Shown one piece after another: positions 17,718 to 26,214 of a stretch of DNA of 64,000 bases. The notes below the pieces were generated by a model that saw nothing but the letters and a program-made list of their open reading frames with translations, was not told the DNA's origin and did not search any database. This DNA comes from Aureimonas sp. OT7 (GTDB taxonomy: Bacteria; Pseudomonadota; Alphaproteobacteria; Rhizobiales; Rhizobiaceae), in NCBI RefSeq assembly GCF_014844055.1, contig NZ_CP062167.1, positions 2,579,501 to 2,643,500 of the forward strand. The letters run 5' to 3'. The position numbers were made by a program, and so were the translations under genes. Within the stretch, counting starts at the first letter, position 1; each line of letters opens with the position of its first letter.

Positions 17718-19058
17718 TCAGGCCTTGACGACGCGGCTCATGTCCGCTCCAGCCTTTTCGAAGGCGTTCCGCGTATCGACGCCCAGCTTCATCACCGAGG
17801 CGATCCGCGCATAGTCGACGCCGCCATGGTCCGTCGCAACAAGCACAGCGTCATAGGATGCGATGCCGTGATCGTCGAGCAACCGGGAGGCGCGCCCGGC
17901 AAGATGGGGATGCTCCCGCGTCTTCGGCAACACCGGAACATGCGGATCGTGATAATTGACCCGTGCACCGCGTTCTTCCAGAAGGTCGATCAGGCGCAGC
18001 GATGCGCTTTCGCGCGTATCTTCCACGTCCCGCTTGTAGGCGACCCCGAGCACGAGGATCGAGGAGCCGTTGAGGCCGCGCCCGAAATACCTGTCCAGCG
18101 CCTCCGCCGTGGCGCGCACGACATGGCGCGGCATATCGGTGTTGATCTCGCCGGCCAGTTCGATGAACCGTGTGGCGATCTCGTATTCCCGGGCTTTCCA
18201 TGTCAGGTAGAAGGGGTCGATGGGAATGCAGTGCCCGCCGAGCCCAGGGCCGGGATAGAAGGGCATGAAGCCGAAGGGCTTGGTCTTCGCGGCCTCGATC
18301 ACTTCCCAGATGTCGATGCCCATCGCGCCGTAGACGAGTTTCAGCTCGTTCATCAAGGCGATATTGACCGAACGGAAGATGTTCTCCGTCAGCTTGACCG
18401 CCTCAGCCACGCCCGGCGAGGATACCGGCACGACGGACTGCATGGCCGCCCCGTACAGGGCGCTTGCCAGCCGCAATGCCGCCGGGCCGTCGCCCCCCAC
18501 CACCTTCGGTATGTCGCGCGTTCCGTACTCCCGGTTTCCGGGATCTTCCCGCTCTGGCGAAAAGGCCAGGAAGAAGTCCTGCCCCGACCGCATCCCGGCG
18601 GCTTCGAGAATGGGCTTCACCAGCTCGAGCGTCGTTCCGGGCCATGTCGTGGATTCCAGCACGATCAACTGGCCCGGCCGCAGGGACTGCGCGATCTGGC
18701 GCACCGACCGCTCCACGAAGGACAGGTCGGGCTCGCGGTGACGCGTCAGCGGTGTCGGCACGCAGATCAGGATCGCGTCCGCTTCGCCGGCCCTTGCAAA
18801 GTCCACCGTGGCTTCGAAGCGTTCCTCACGCAGCGCCTCGGCCAGCGCGTCGCCGGGAATGTGCGTGAAGCCGCTTTCGCCCCGGTTCAGAAGCGCGACG
18901 CGTTCCGGATTGATGTCGAAGCCCAGCACCGGAAAACCCGCCCGGCACATGGCGAGCGCCAGGGGCAGGCCAACATAGCCGAGCCCGATGATGCCGACTT
19001 TGGCGCGGCGCGCTTCCAGGGCCCGCGCCAATGCACCCGCTATATCCGAATCCGTCAT
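17718..19058 (-). CDS. Nucleotide-sugar 6-dehydrogenase (WbpA/UDP-N-acetylhexosamine dehydrogenase type)
   Basis: A 446-residue NAD-dependent enzyme that oxidises C6 of a UDP-hexose or UDP-HexNAc to the uronic acid. The Rossmann motif GLGYVGLPLA is near residue 25, VPTPLTRHREPDL near 100, ESTTWPGTT near 135, and the catalytic cysteine sits in LGGHCIPIDPFYL near 265. The VPTPL...PDL form and GGHCIP (rather than GGSCFP) point to the WbpA/WecC branch instead of UDP-glucose dehydrogenase. A second dehydrogenase at 27561-28901 is of the UDP-glucose type. The ATG overlaps the stop of the glycosyltransferase-deacetylase gene as ATGA, so it belongs to that operon. Confidence 0.9.
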   Translation of the reverse strand: MTDSDIAGALARALEARRAKVGIIGLGYVGLPLALAMCRAGFPVLGFDINPERVALLNRGESGFTHIPGDALAEALREERFEATVDFARAGEADAILICVPTPLTRHREPDLSFVERSVRQIAQSLRPGQLIVLESTTWPGTTLELVKPILEAAGMRSGQDFFLAFSPEREDPGNREYGTRDIPKVVGGDGPAALRLASALYGAAMQSVVPVSSPGVAEAVKLTENIFRSVNIALMNELKLVYGAMGIDIWEVIEAAKTKPFGFMPFYPGPGLGGHCIPIDPFYLTWKAREYEIATRFIELAGEINTDMPRHVVRATAEALDRYFGRGLNGSSILVLGVAYKRDVEDTRESASLRLIDLLEERGARVNYHDPHVPVLPKTREHPHLAGRASRLLDDHGIASYDAVLVATDHGGVDYARIASVMKLGVDTRNAFEKAGADMSRVVKA

Positions 19059-20932
19059 TGCCTGCTCCACATGCCGTGTGCCGAACAAAATCGCACGGCG
19101 GGATGCCTGGCCAAAAGGGCCAGCAACCTGTCGACGAAGCGCCATGTCGCGCCGTCATGAATGAGATGGTGGGTCAGAAGTCCCACCGGTTCGCCCAAGT
19201 CGGCCAGAGCCGCGATGCGCTCGACAAACAATGCCGGCTCGCCCAGCCGCTTGCCCCCGCGCCAATCCACCGGGTCTATGTGGGTATTGAACACGCGCAG
19301 CCCGGCGAGCCGCGCCGACGCACGACGGCCGAATGTCGAAAGTCCTTCGAAACCAAGATCATGAAGCCGCCCGATAATGTTTTGGTCTATCCTGTTCCAG
19401 GGTGGCACCATGACCGGAAGAGCCCTGTCGCCAAAGGTATCCCGGTGACGGGACAACCCTTCGGAGAGCGGCGCGATGAAGGCGCCCGGCGGCGCATAGC
19501 CCAACTCCTGCCGCTTCGCGCCGGGTGGCGCATTGTTTCGATGCTCCAGGCCATGCAGCAGGACATCGACCCCGGCTTCCTCGCGCAGAAGCCGCGGCAG
19601 GGCCGGCTGGATCAGAAAGGGGCTCACGGCCAACGCCACCGGCACGCCGTGCCGCTGCCGCAGCGCCAGCAGGCGGCGTAGCTGCGGCGTATCGTCGGCC
19701 GCGTCGTCGTCGCGCCACCAGATGTCCATGACGGTCCCTTGCGCATGCAGGGAATTGAGCCTGTCCACCAAGGCCGCAAACGACATCTCTGTCGCATCGC
19801 GCCGGCGCACCGCCGCCTCGGCGATCCGGACAGCCTGCCGGGCGCCGTCCGGCGGCGCGGCCGGCGCCCTGCGCGGCAGCTCCGCAAGGCCGGTGCGCAC
19901 GCACGACAAAAGGGTTTCGCCATTCAAACGCGCGGCATCCAGCAGCATCGCCACGCGATCGGCGGCCAACGCCTCGGCGCGCAGCCGTTGCTCCTGCTCG
20001 CCCCCGTCTTCGAAAGGCACCAGAACGGCGGGCGTTCCGGCGGCAGCCAGATCGGCCGCCGTATTGTAACCGGCCTGACTGACGGACAGTCGGGCCGCAG
20101 CCAGCAAAGCGGGGAAATCAGGCCGCGCCCGCTCGACTTGCGCATTGGACGGCGCGCCGGCCACAAGACCCTGCATGTCGCCTTGGCTGACCCCAGCCCC
20201 GACAAGGATATGCCAGGTAAGGTCCGGCGCGGCGTGTGCCGCCGCGATGGCGGCACGGAACAGCGGCAACGCCGCCGCGCTACCGCCGCCCGAAACCAGA
20301 ATGGCGCCGTCTCCATCGAAAGCGGCCACGGTGTCGCGTGGTCTTGCGACATATCCCGTATAGGAAAGGAAGGTCTCCAGCCGGCTACTGACCGGCCAGG
20401 AGCGGGACAAGGGCGTGCGTGCGGGATCGCCGTGCACCAGCACCCCATCGTAATGCTCCACGATGCAGTCTTCCGCGCGTTCCGCCTTTTGTGGTTTCGA
20501 TGGAGGGTTCAGGATATCGCGTATGGACGCCAACGCCACGGGACGCGGCAGGGCACTGTCCGCATAATCAAGCAAAGCCTGAAATTCTTGTCGCAACGCA
20601 TTGCGCCCGAACGGAAATGTCTCAGTCATAATGCAGTCCGGGGCGAAGTCGGCCGCGTGTCGCAGGAGGTGTTCTGCGCGGTCTTCCAGATAGATAGGGG
20701 TAACGGGCCCGTCGCCTTCATCGCGCAGGTTCACGAAGTCGGCCCCATGGGCATGGACGGCCGGCAATTGTGCGGTCCGCACGCCCTTTCCCGGCAGGTG
20801 GTGGGGGTGTGGCCGGCCGCCCGACACCAGCAGCACGTCATGCCCGGCATCAGCGAAGGCATCGGCCAGGACGGCCGCCCGCGCGAGATGTCCGACGCCC
20901 AGCAGATGGGTGACAGCAATCAGGACACGCAA
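19055..20932 (-). CDS. Fusion of MurG-like glycosyltransferase and polysaccharide deacetylase-like domain
   Basis: This 625-residue protein has two domains. Residues 1-375 are a GT-B glycosyltransferase: VTHLLGVGHLARAA at the N-terminus, ILVSGGGSAAALPL near 212 and SQAGYNTAADL near 285. Residues about 400-620 resemble NodB/polysaccharide deacetylases: IWWRDDDAADD at 404-414 supplies the metal-binding and catalytic aspartates, HGLEH at 460-464 the HxxxH metal ligands, then VPPWNRID and LLTHHLIHD. The product could add a sugar and remove an acetyl group in the cytoplasm, unlike NodB-type enzymes acting at the surface. It has no signal peptide. Its stop and start overlap the flanking genes by four and 13 bases. 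Confidence 0.85.
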   Translation of the reverse strand: MRVLIAVTHLLGVGHLARAAVLADAFADAGHDVLLVSGGRPHPHHLPGKGVRTAQLPAVHAHGADFVNLRDEGDGPVTPIYLEDRAEHLLRHAADFAPDCIMTETFPFGRNALRQEFQALLDYADSALPRPVALASIRDILNPPSKPQKAERAEDCIVEHYDGVLVHGDPARTPLSRSWPVSSRLETFLSYTGYVARPRDTVAAFDGDGAILVSGGGSAAALPLFRAAIAAAHAAPDLTWHILVGAGVSQGDMQGLVAGAPSNAQVERARPDFPALLAAARLSVSQAGYNTAADLAAAGTPAVLVPFEDGGEQEQRLRAEALAADRVAMLLDAARLNGETLLSCVRTGLAELPRRAPAAPPDGARQAVRIAEAAVRRRDATEMSFAALVDRLNSLHAQGTVMDIWWRDDDAADDTPQLRRLLALRQRHGVPVALAVSPFLIQPALPRLLREEAGVDVLLHGLEHRNNAPPGAKRQELGYAPPGAFIAPLSEGLSRHRDTFGDRALPVMVPPWNRIDQNIIGRLHDLGFEGLSTFGRRASARLAGLRVFNTHIDPVDWRGGKRLGEPALFVERIAALADLGEPVGLLTHHLIHDGATWRFVDRLLALLARHPAVRFCSAHGMWSRQ

Positions 20933-22035
20933 GACCGGCTCCCATACGCCGCAAGCCGCTGCAGCCGGCCCGATACCGACGACGCGGCGGATTCGATGTC
21001 ATGGCGGCGGGCCAGGTCCGCCGCGCCGCGCCCGAGCGCGGACAGGCGCCCTGGGTCCGACAGCAGATGGACGAGGGTTTGCGCATAGGCGACGGTATCG
21101 CCGGCGGCGACGAGATGGCCGCTCACGCCATCGGCGACCACTTCGCCGACACCGCCATACGCCATAGCAAGGCTGGGACAGCCGCTGGCGGCCGCCTCCA
21201 GATAGGCCATGCCGAACGCTTCGTTCACGCCGGGCCAGACGATGAGGTCGCTTTGGCGGTAGAGAGCGCCAAGCATGGCGGCGTCGACCTCGCCCAGAAA
21301 GGTCACCCTGTCGCCGAACGGCAGGAACAGGGCCTCGACCTGCGCTCGGGCGGGCCCGTCCCCTGCGATTTCGAGGCGCCAGCCGTCCGGTGCATGCCGC
21401 AGCGCATCGGCCAGCAGGGCGTAGGAGGCAAGCTTGTCGCCCGACCGCATCATGGCCACGGAGGCCAGCCGGACCGGCGTTCCGATACGCCAGCCGGTCC
21501 TGCACGGCCACTGGGCCGTGTTGATGAACGGCGGCAGGGCAAGGATGTCCCGCGCGCCGACGGCTTCCAGCCCGGCACGGTCACGGCCGTTCAACAGGAG
21601 GTGGAGATCTGCTGCACGGTTGGCCGCGTCCGCCAGGGCCGAGAAGCGCGCATATCGCCCACTGGCCCGCTTGCCGGCGCTGGAGCCTTCGGCAATCACG
21701 TAGGGAATGCCGAAATGGGCGGCGACGCGGGGCCCGATCAGGTCCGGCGCCTTGTAGTAGTTATGATAGGTGAACCATGCCGCAGGGGCCGGCCCGGCAA
21801 CGAGGCGCTGCACCTCGCGCTCGGCACCGGCCAGGATTTCGTCCTGCGGATCGGCCGCGCCGACACCGTCGCGGCTGGAAAAACGCGTCGCCAGCACTGG
21901 CGATGCCCCGGCCCGTTCCAGCGCACGCAGCCACAGGCGCGCCATGGTCCGGTCGCCCGAGGGCACCGGATGGTCCGGAGGCTTCATTGGTGCATGAAAG
22001 GCGACCGGACCGTTTCGAGACGCTGATAAACGCAT
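20920..22035 (-). CDS. GT4-family glycosyltransferase
   Basis: A 371-residue group 1 glycosyltransferase. The N-terminal AFHAPMKPPDHPVPSGDRTMAR is strongly conserved in one family of rhizobial glycosyltransferases. The donor-binding half contains VRLASVAMMRSGDKLASYA near 185 and PGVNEAFGMAYLEAAASG near 275, with the two glutamates of the EX7E motif. I chose ATG 22035 because the conserved N-terminus would be lost from the next ATG; no strong ribosome site is present. It heads a minus-strand operon with the fusion glycosyltransferase and the dehydrogenase, divergent by 87 bases from the ABC-exporter-like gene. Confidence 0.88.
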   Translation of the reverse strand: MRLSASRNGPVAFHAPMKPPDHPVPSGDRTMARLWLRALERAGASPVLATRFSSRDGVGAADPQDEILAGAEREVQRLVAGPAPAAWFTYHNYYKAPDLIGPRVAAHFGIPYVIAEGSSAGKRASGRYARFSALADAANRAADLHLLLNGRDRAGLEAVGARDILALPPFINTAQWPCRTGWRIGTPVRLASVAMMRSGDKLASYALLADALRHAPDGWRLEIAGDGPARAQVEALFLPFGDRVTFLGEVDAAMLGALYRQSDLIVWPGVNEAFGMAYLEAAASGCPSLAMAYGGVGEVVADGVSGHLVAAGDTVAYAQTLVHLLSDPGRLSALGRGAADLARRHDIESAASSVSGRLQRLAAYGSRSCVS

Positions 22036-22122
22036 GCTCGCACTTCGCACTGGAAACGACTACCTGTCGTACTTCTCTGCTGCTAGCGTTGGCAAGGCAG
22101 CTCGGCAGGTAACGAACCGTTC

Positions 22123-24864
22123 ATGGCGCCATCCCTTTACAGCTACCTTTGGAAGCACACGAAACGCCAGCAGCTCTGGATGCTGGTGGTCGTCCTCGTG
22201 TCGGTGGTGCCGCTCTATCTGTCGCTCAACCTGCCCAAGCTCATCATCAACGGCCCCATCCAGGGCTCGGGCTTCGAGGATGGCAGTGCCGACACCTATT
22301 TCCGCTGGAGCCTGCCCGATTTCCTGCCCTTTTTCGGCGGAGCGGATGTCTATCCCGGCCTGGAGCTGGAGCGGCTCGAGGCTCTCTACATCCTGTCGGC
22401 GCTGTTCCTGGGCCTCGTCATCGTCAATGGCGCGTTCAAATACTACCTGAACATCTACAAGGGCCGTCTCGGCGAGCGGATGCTGCGCCGACTGCGCTTC
22501 GAGATGGTGGACCGGGTGCTGCGCTTTCCGATGCGGCGGCTGCGGCGGGTACGCCCGGCCGAGATCGCCAGCATGGTCAAGGACGAGCTGGAGCCGATCG
22601 GCGGCTTCATCGGCGATGCCGTCATCCAGCCGATCTACCTGATGAGCCAGATCCTGACGGCGATGGTTTTCATCTTCGTGCAGAGCTTCACGCTCGGCCT
22701 GGTGGCCCTGGCCGTGATGGGCCTGCAGGTGGTGGTGATTCCCCGGATGAGGCGCCGGCTGCTGATATTGGGCAGGCAGCGCCAGTTGGCTGCAAGGCGA
22801 CTTGCCGGCAGCGTCGGCGAGATCGTGGAGGGCATGCCCGCCATCCGCACCAACGATGTGTCCAACTTCGTGCGGGCCCGCATCTCGGACGAGTTGGGGC
22901 ACATTTTCCTGATCCGCTTCGATATCTATCAGTGGAAGTTTTTCGTTAAGTTTCTCAATAACTTCCTGTCACAGGCGACGCCCTTCATCTTCTATTTGTT
23001 CGGCGGCTATTTCGCCATCACGGGGCAAATGGACATCGGTGCGCTGGTGGCCACCATCGCCGCCTACCGCGAGCTTCCCTCGCCGCTGAAAGACCTGATC
23101 GACTGGGACCTGACGCGCCTGGACGTCAACGTCAAATACGAACAGGTGATGGACCAGTTCTATGTGGACGGCCTGTTGAATCCGCGCTCGCAGGCGCAGG
23201 TCGACGGAGAGGTGCCGCACCTCACCGGGCCGCTGCGCCTCGAGGGCGTGACCATCCGCGACGAAACGGGCATCTCGCTCGCCACCGCCATCGACCTCGT
23301 ACTGCCGTTGACCCAGCAGGTCGCGGCGACGGGCCCCGTCGGCGACGGCGCCGAAAGCGTGGCCGAGGCCCTGGCACTTCTGTCGCAGCCGGCCGAGGGA
23401 GCGATCACCGATGGCGGAAGGGCCCTGGCGGACTTGCCGGAGCGCATCACCGGCCGGCGCATCGCCTTCGTCGACACTACAACCTACTTTCCGCAGTCGA
23501 GCCTCAGGGCTGCCCTCTTCTACCCGCTGATGCACCGGCTGGAGGACAAGCTTCCGCCGGCCGTCACGCGCCGGGAGCAACTGGCGCGCGCCGAATCCGT
23601 CGCTTCGGGCAACAGCGTGGAGACCCCCGAAGGCGATTGGGTGGACCATACGGCCATCGGCGCCAGCCACGAGGAAAGGCTCGCGGCGATCCGAAACGTC
23701 CTGGAAATCACGCAGTTGACGCGCGACATCAAGCGCATCGGCCTCGGCTCGATCGTGCCGGCCACGCTCGTATCCGCGGCGGCGGCGCCCATTCTGCGGG
23801 CCCGCGCCGATTTCAGCACGCGGCTGCAGGAGCGCGGGCTTGCCAAGGCGGTCCAGCTTTTCACGCCGGATGCCTTCCTGTCCGATGCGACCATCATCGA
23901 AAACATCGTCTTCGGCGCGATGCGCGGCGAGGAATCCATGGCTGCCCAACTCACCGCGCTGGCCGAGGTGCGCGACATCATCCTGTCTACTGGCCTGGAT
24001 GCCCCATTGGCCGAAATGGGGCGCAAGATGGCCGAAACACTGGTCGAGGTGTTCGGCGGCATGGGGGAAGGCAACCCTCTGTTCCGGCGCATGTCCATCG
24101 GCTCGGCCGAAGAGATCGAGGCGCTCCGCGCCCTCCTTGCCCGCATCGAGGGACGCCCCACCGGAGCGGCGGACCCGGACGACCGGCGACAGCTGATCCG
24201 GCTGGCGCTCGGCTATGCCGAGCCGCGCTTCAGGTTGGGCCTTCTCGACGCCACGTTGAAGCAGCGCATCATCGACGCGCGCCGTTCCCTGCATGCCGGG
24301 GCCTCGGACAGGCTCCTGGCCGAGGTGGACCTTTACGAACCGGGCGAGTTCAACCCTTCGGCCACGATCCGCGACAATATCGTGTTCGGCCGCGTCGGCG
24401 AGGTCACCTCCGCCACCAGCGACGCGCTAAATGAAATCCTGGTCGACGTCATCAACGCCAACGGCCTGTCGGACATCGTGCTGGAAGCAGCCCTGGATTA
24501 CGACATCGGGTCCGGCGCCAAGCGACTGACGGTCAGCCAGCAGCAGCGCCTGGCGCTGGCGCGCGCCATCCTCAAGGCGCCGGACTACCTCATCGCCAAC
24601 CGCTGCCTGTCATCGCTGGACAGCAATCTGCAGCAGAAGATCGTTCAGGCCACGCTGGCGCGTGGACGGGATGAGAAGCGGCCCTTCGGGGTGTTCTGGG
24701 TCGTCGGCAACCTTGCCGTCGCCACGCAGTTCGAGCGGTTGATCACGTTCAAGGGCGGACGCATCGTGGAGGACAAGGCCCTTGCCGACGATGCGGCATT
24801 GGGCCAATCTCCCGTTGAGGCCCTACGCGGAGAGCCGCGTCAAGCAAGGGGAGCCACCCCATGA
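22123..24864 (+). CDS. ABC exporter-like membrane protein with degenerate, expanded nucleotide-binding domain
   Basis: A 913-residue protein. Residues 1-330 are a type-1 ABC exporter membrane domain with helices near 18-38, 88-105, 160-200 and 280-305. The C-terminal region aligns with an ABC ATPase but lacks catalytic residues: the P-loop reads GPVGDGAESV (404-413) without lysine, the signature reads TVSQQQRLALARAIL (803-817), and Walker B reads YLIANRCLSSLD (822-833) without Asp-Glu. Between P-loop and signature lie about 390 residues instead of about 100, including recurring segments: YFPQSSLRAALF at 455, LSDATIIENIVFG at 586 and NPSATIRDNIVFG at 744. It is probably unable to hydrolyse ATP. 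Its stop overlaps the cyclic-nucleotide-binding gene. Confidence 0.85.
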   Translation: MAPSLYSYLWKHTKRQQLWMLVVVLVSVVPLYLSLNLPKLIINGPIQGSGFEDGSADTYFRWSLPDFLPFFGGADVYPGLELERLEALYILSALFLGLVIVNGAFKYYLNIYKGRLGERMLRRLRFEMVDRVLRFPMRRLRRVRPAEIASMVKDELEPIGGFIGDAVIQPIYLMSQILTAMVFIFVQSFTLGLVALAVMGLQVVVIPRMRRRLLILGRQRQLAARRLAGSVGEIVEGMPAIRTNDVSNFVRARISDELGHIFLIRFDIYQWKFFVKFLNNFLSQATPFIFYLFGGYFAITGQMDIGALVATIAAYRELPSPLKDLIDWDLTRLDVNVKYEQVMDQFYVDGLLNPRSQAQVDGEVPHLTGPLRLEGVTIRDETGISLATAIDLVLPLTQQVAATGPVGDGAESVAEALALLSQPAEGAITDGGRALADLPERITGRRIAFVDTTTYFPQSSLRAALFYPLMHRLEDKLPPAVTRREQLARAESVASGNSVETPEGDWVDHTAIGASHEERLAAIRNVLEITQLTRDIKRIGLGSIVPATLVSAAAAPILRARADFSTRLQERGLAKAVQLFTPDAFLSDATIIENIVFGAMRGEESMAAQLTALAEVRDIILSTGLDAPLAEMGRKMAETLVEVFGGMGEGNPLFRRMSIGSAEEIEALRALLARIEGRPTGAADPDDRRQLIRLALGYAEPRFRLGLLDATLKQRIIDARRSLHAGASDRLLAEVDLYEPGEFNPSATIRDNIVFGRVGEVTSATSDALNEILVDVINANGLSDIVLEAALDYDIGSGAKRLTVSQQQRLALARAILKAPDYLIANRCLSSLDSNLQQKIVQATLARGRDEKRPFGVFWVVGNLAVATQFERLITFKGGRIVEDKALADDAALGQSPVEALRGEPRQARGATP

Positions 24865-25328
24865 GCCTGTTGACGGACGAAGTCGAAGTTCTTCGCCGCA
24901 GCCCCATGTTTGCCGGGGTCGAAACACCGCAGTTGAAGCTGCTCGCCTATACGGGCGAGATGGTCCGCTTCGACGCCGGGGAAGTTCTGTTTCGACAGGG
25001 AGAGCCCGGCGACAGCGCTTATGTGATCCTGTCCGGCGAGGTCGTCGTGCTGGCGGATTCGCCCATCGGGCCCATCCAGCTCGCGCGCCTCGGCCAGCAT
25101 GAGATCGTCGGGGAAATCGGCATCCTGTGCGATGTCCCCCGTACCGCCACGGTGCAGGCGGCGACGTCGCTGCGCACCCTGCGCATCGCCAAGGATTGTC
25201 TGGCTGAAATGCTGGAAAGTTTCCCGGGCATGGCGCTCGCCATGCTGCGGGAGCTGGCGCAGCGCCTGTCCCGCACATCGGCCGATCTGGTGATGCTGCG
25301 CGGCGAAGGCGAGCGGCCGGACATGTAA
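24861..25328 (+). CDS. Stand-alone cyclic nucleotide-binding domain protein
   Basis: A 155-residue cytoplasmic protein consisting of one cNMP-binding fold. GEVLFRQGEPGDSAYVILSG (41-59) forms the first strands, and GEIGILCDVPRTATV (84-98) is the phosphate-binding cassette, with E85 and R94 in place to hold cAMP or cGMP. No DNA-binding helix-turn-helix follows, so it is not a Crp-type regulator; it more likely regulates a partner protein. ATG 24861 overlaps the stop of the ABC-exporter-like gene (ATGA). A class III cyclase gene lies 0.9 kb downstream, giving a plausible source of the ligand. Confidence 0.9.
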   Translation: MSLLTDEVEVLRRSPMFAGVETPQLKLLAYTGEMVRFDAGEVLFRQGEPGDSAYVILSGEVVVLADSPIGPIQLARLGQHEIVGEIGILCDVPRTATVQAATSLRTLRIAKDCLAEMLESFPGMALAMLRELAQRLSRTSADLVMLRGEGERPDM

Positions 25329-25338
25329 TGCGGGCACC

Positions 25339-26214
25339 ATGACAGAGAGACAGCGGATCGGGGCGTTCGATGGATTGCGCCTCACCATATTCGGCGCACG
25401 CGGCTCTATCCCGTCCGCACCGGACGACCCGAGCGAATTCGGCGCCCGTAGCTGCTGCGTCCTCGTGGAGGCGGACGGGCGCCCGCTCGTCTTCGACGCC
25501 GGCTCGGGCATCGTGGAGTGCGGGCGGGCCCTGGCCGCGGACGGCTGGAACGATGTGGACCTGTTTTTCGGCCACATGCATTACGATCACATCATCGGCC
25601 TGCCCTACTTCATGCCGATGTACGATCCGGCAGGCTCGGTCCGCGTCCATGCCGGGCACATGATGGACGGCGCCTCGTGCGAGGCCCTCGTACGCGACTT
25701 CATGCGCGCGCCCTTCCACCCCGTCGGCATCGAGGCGCTGAAAGCGCGGCTGAGCTTCATCACGTTCAAGCCGGGGGATAGGCTGCAACCGACGCCGCGC
25801 ACGACGATCACGACCTACAGGCTCACCCACCCCAACGGCGCCGTGGCCTACCGCATCGAGCATGCGGGGCGCTGCCTGGTCTATGCAACGGACCATGAGC
25901 ACACGCCCGGCACCGTCGACGAGGCGCTCACCGATTTCGTCCGCGATGCCGATCTTCTGGTCTACGACACGACCTACTCGGATGCGGAGATGGAGCGCTA
26001 TCGCGGTTACGGCCATTCATCGCACGAGGAAGGCGTACGGCTCTGCAAGCGGGCCGGCATCGGCCAGCTCGTGCTTTTCCATCATTCGTTCAAGCATTCG
26101 GACGCGGTCCTCTGCCAGACGGAAGCCGCCTGCCGCGCCGTCTTCCCCGGCACGACGGCGGCCCGCATCGGGCAGGTATTCGAGCTTCCCGCCCGCACAG
26201 GCGCACCTGCATGA
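25339..26214 (+). CDS. Metallo-beta-lactamase-fold hydrolase, possible cyclic nucleotide phosphodiesterase
   Basis: A 291-residue MBL-fold protein. The metal motif HMHYDH is at 79-84; additional ligands appear in LTHPNG near 165, YATDHEHT near 188, and the final histidine in LFHHSFKHSD near 250. FGARGSIPSAP at 18-28 matches RNase Z/PDE-type members of the family rather than beta-lactamases. Placement between a cNMP-binding protein and a class III cyclase suggests it degrades the cyclic nucleotide. That is inference: many such proteins have unrelated phosphoesterase roles. The gene starts 10 bases after its neighbour and overlaps the cyclase gene by four bases. Confidence 0.82.
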   Translation: MTERQRIGAFDGLRLTIFGARGSIPSAPDDPSEFGARSCCVLVEADGRPLVFDAGSGIVECGRALAADGWNDVDLFFGHMHYDHIIGLPYFMPMYDPAGSVRVHAGHMMDGASCEALVRDFMRAPFHPVGIEALKARLSFITFKPGDRLQPTPRTTITTYRLTHPNGAVAYRIEHAGRCLVYATDHEHTPGTVDEALTDFVRDADLLVYDTTYSDAEMERYRGYGHSSHEEGVRLCKRAGIGQLVLFHHSFKHSDAVLCQTEAACRAVFPGTTAARIGQVFELPARTGAPA

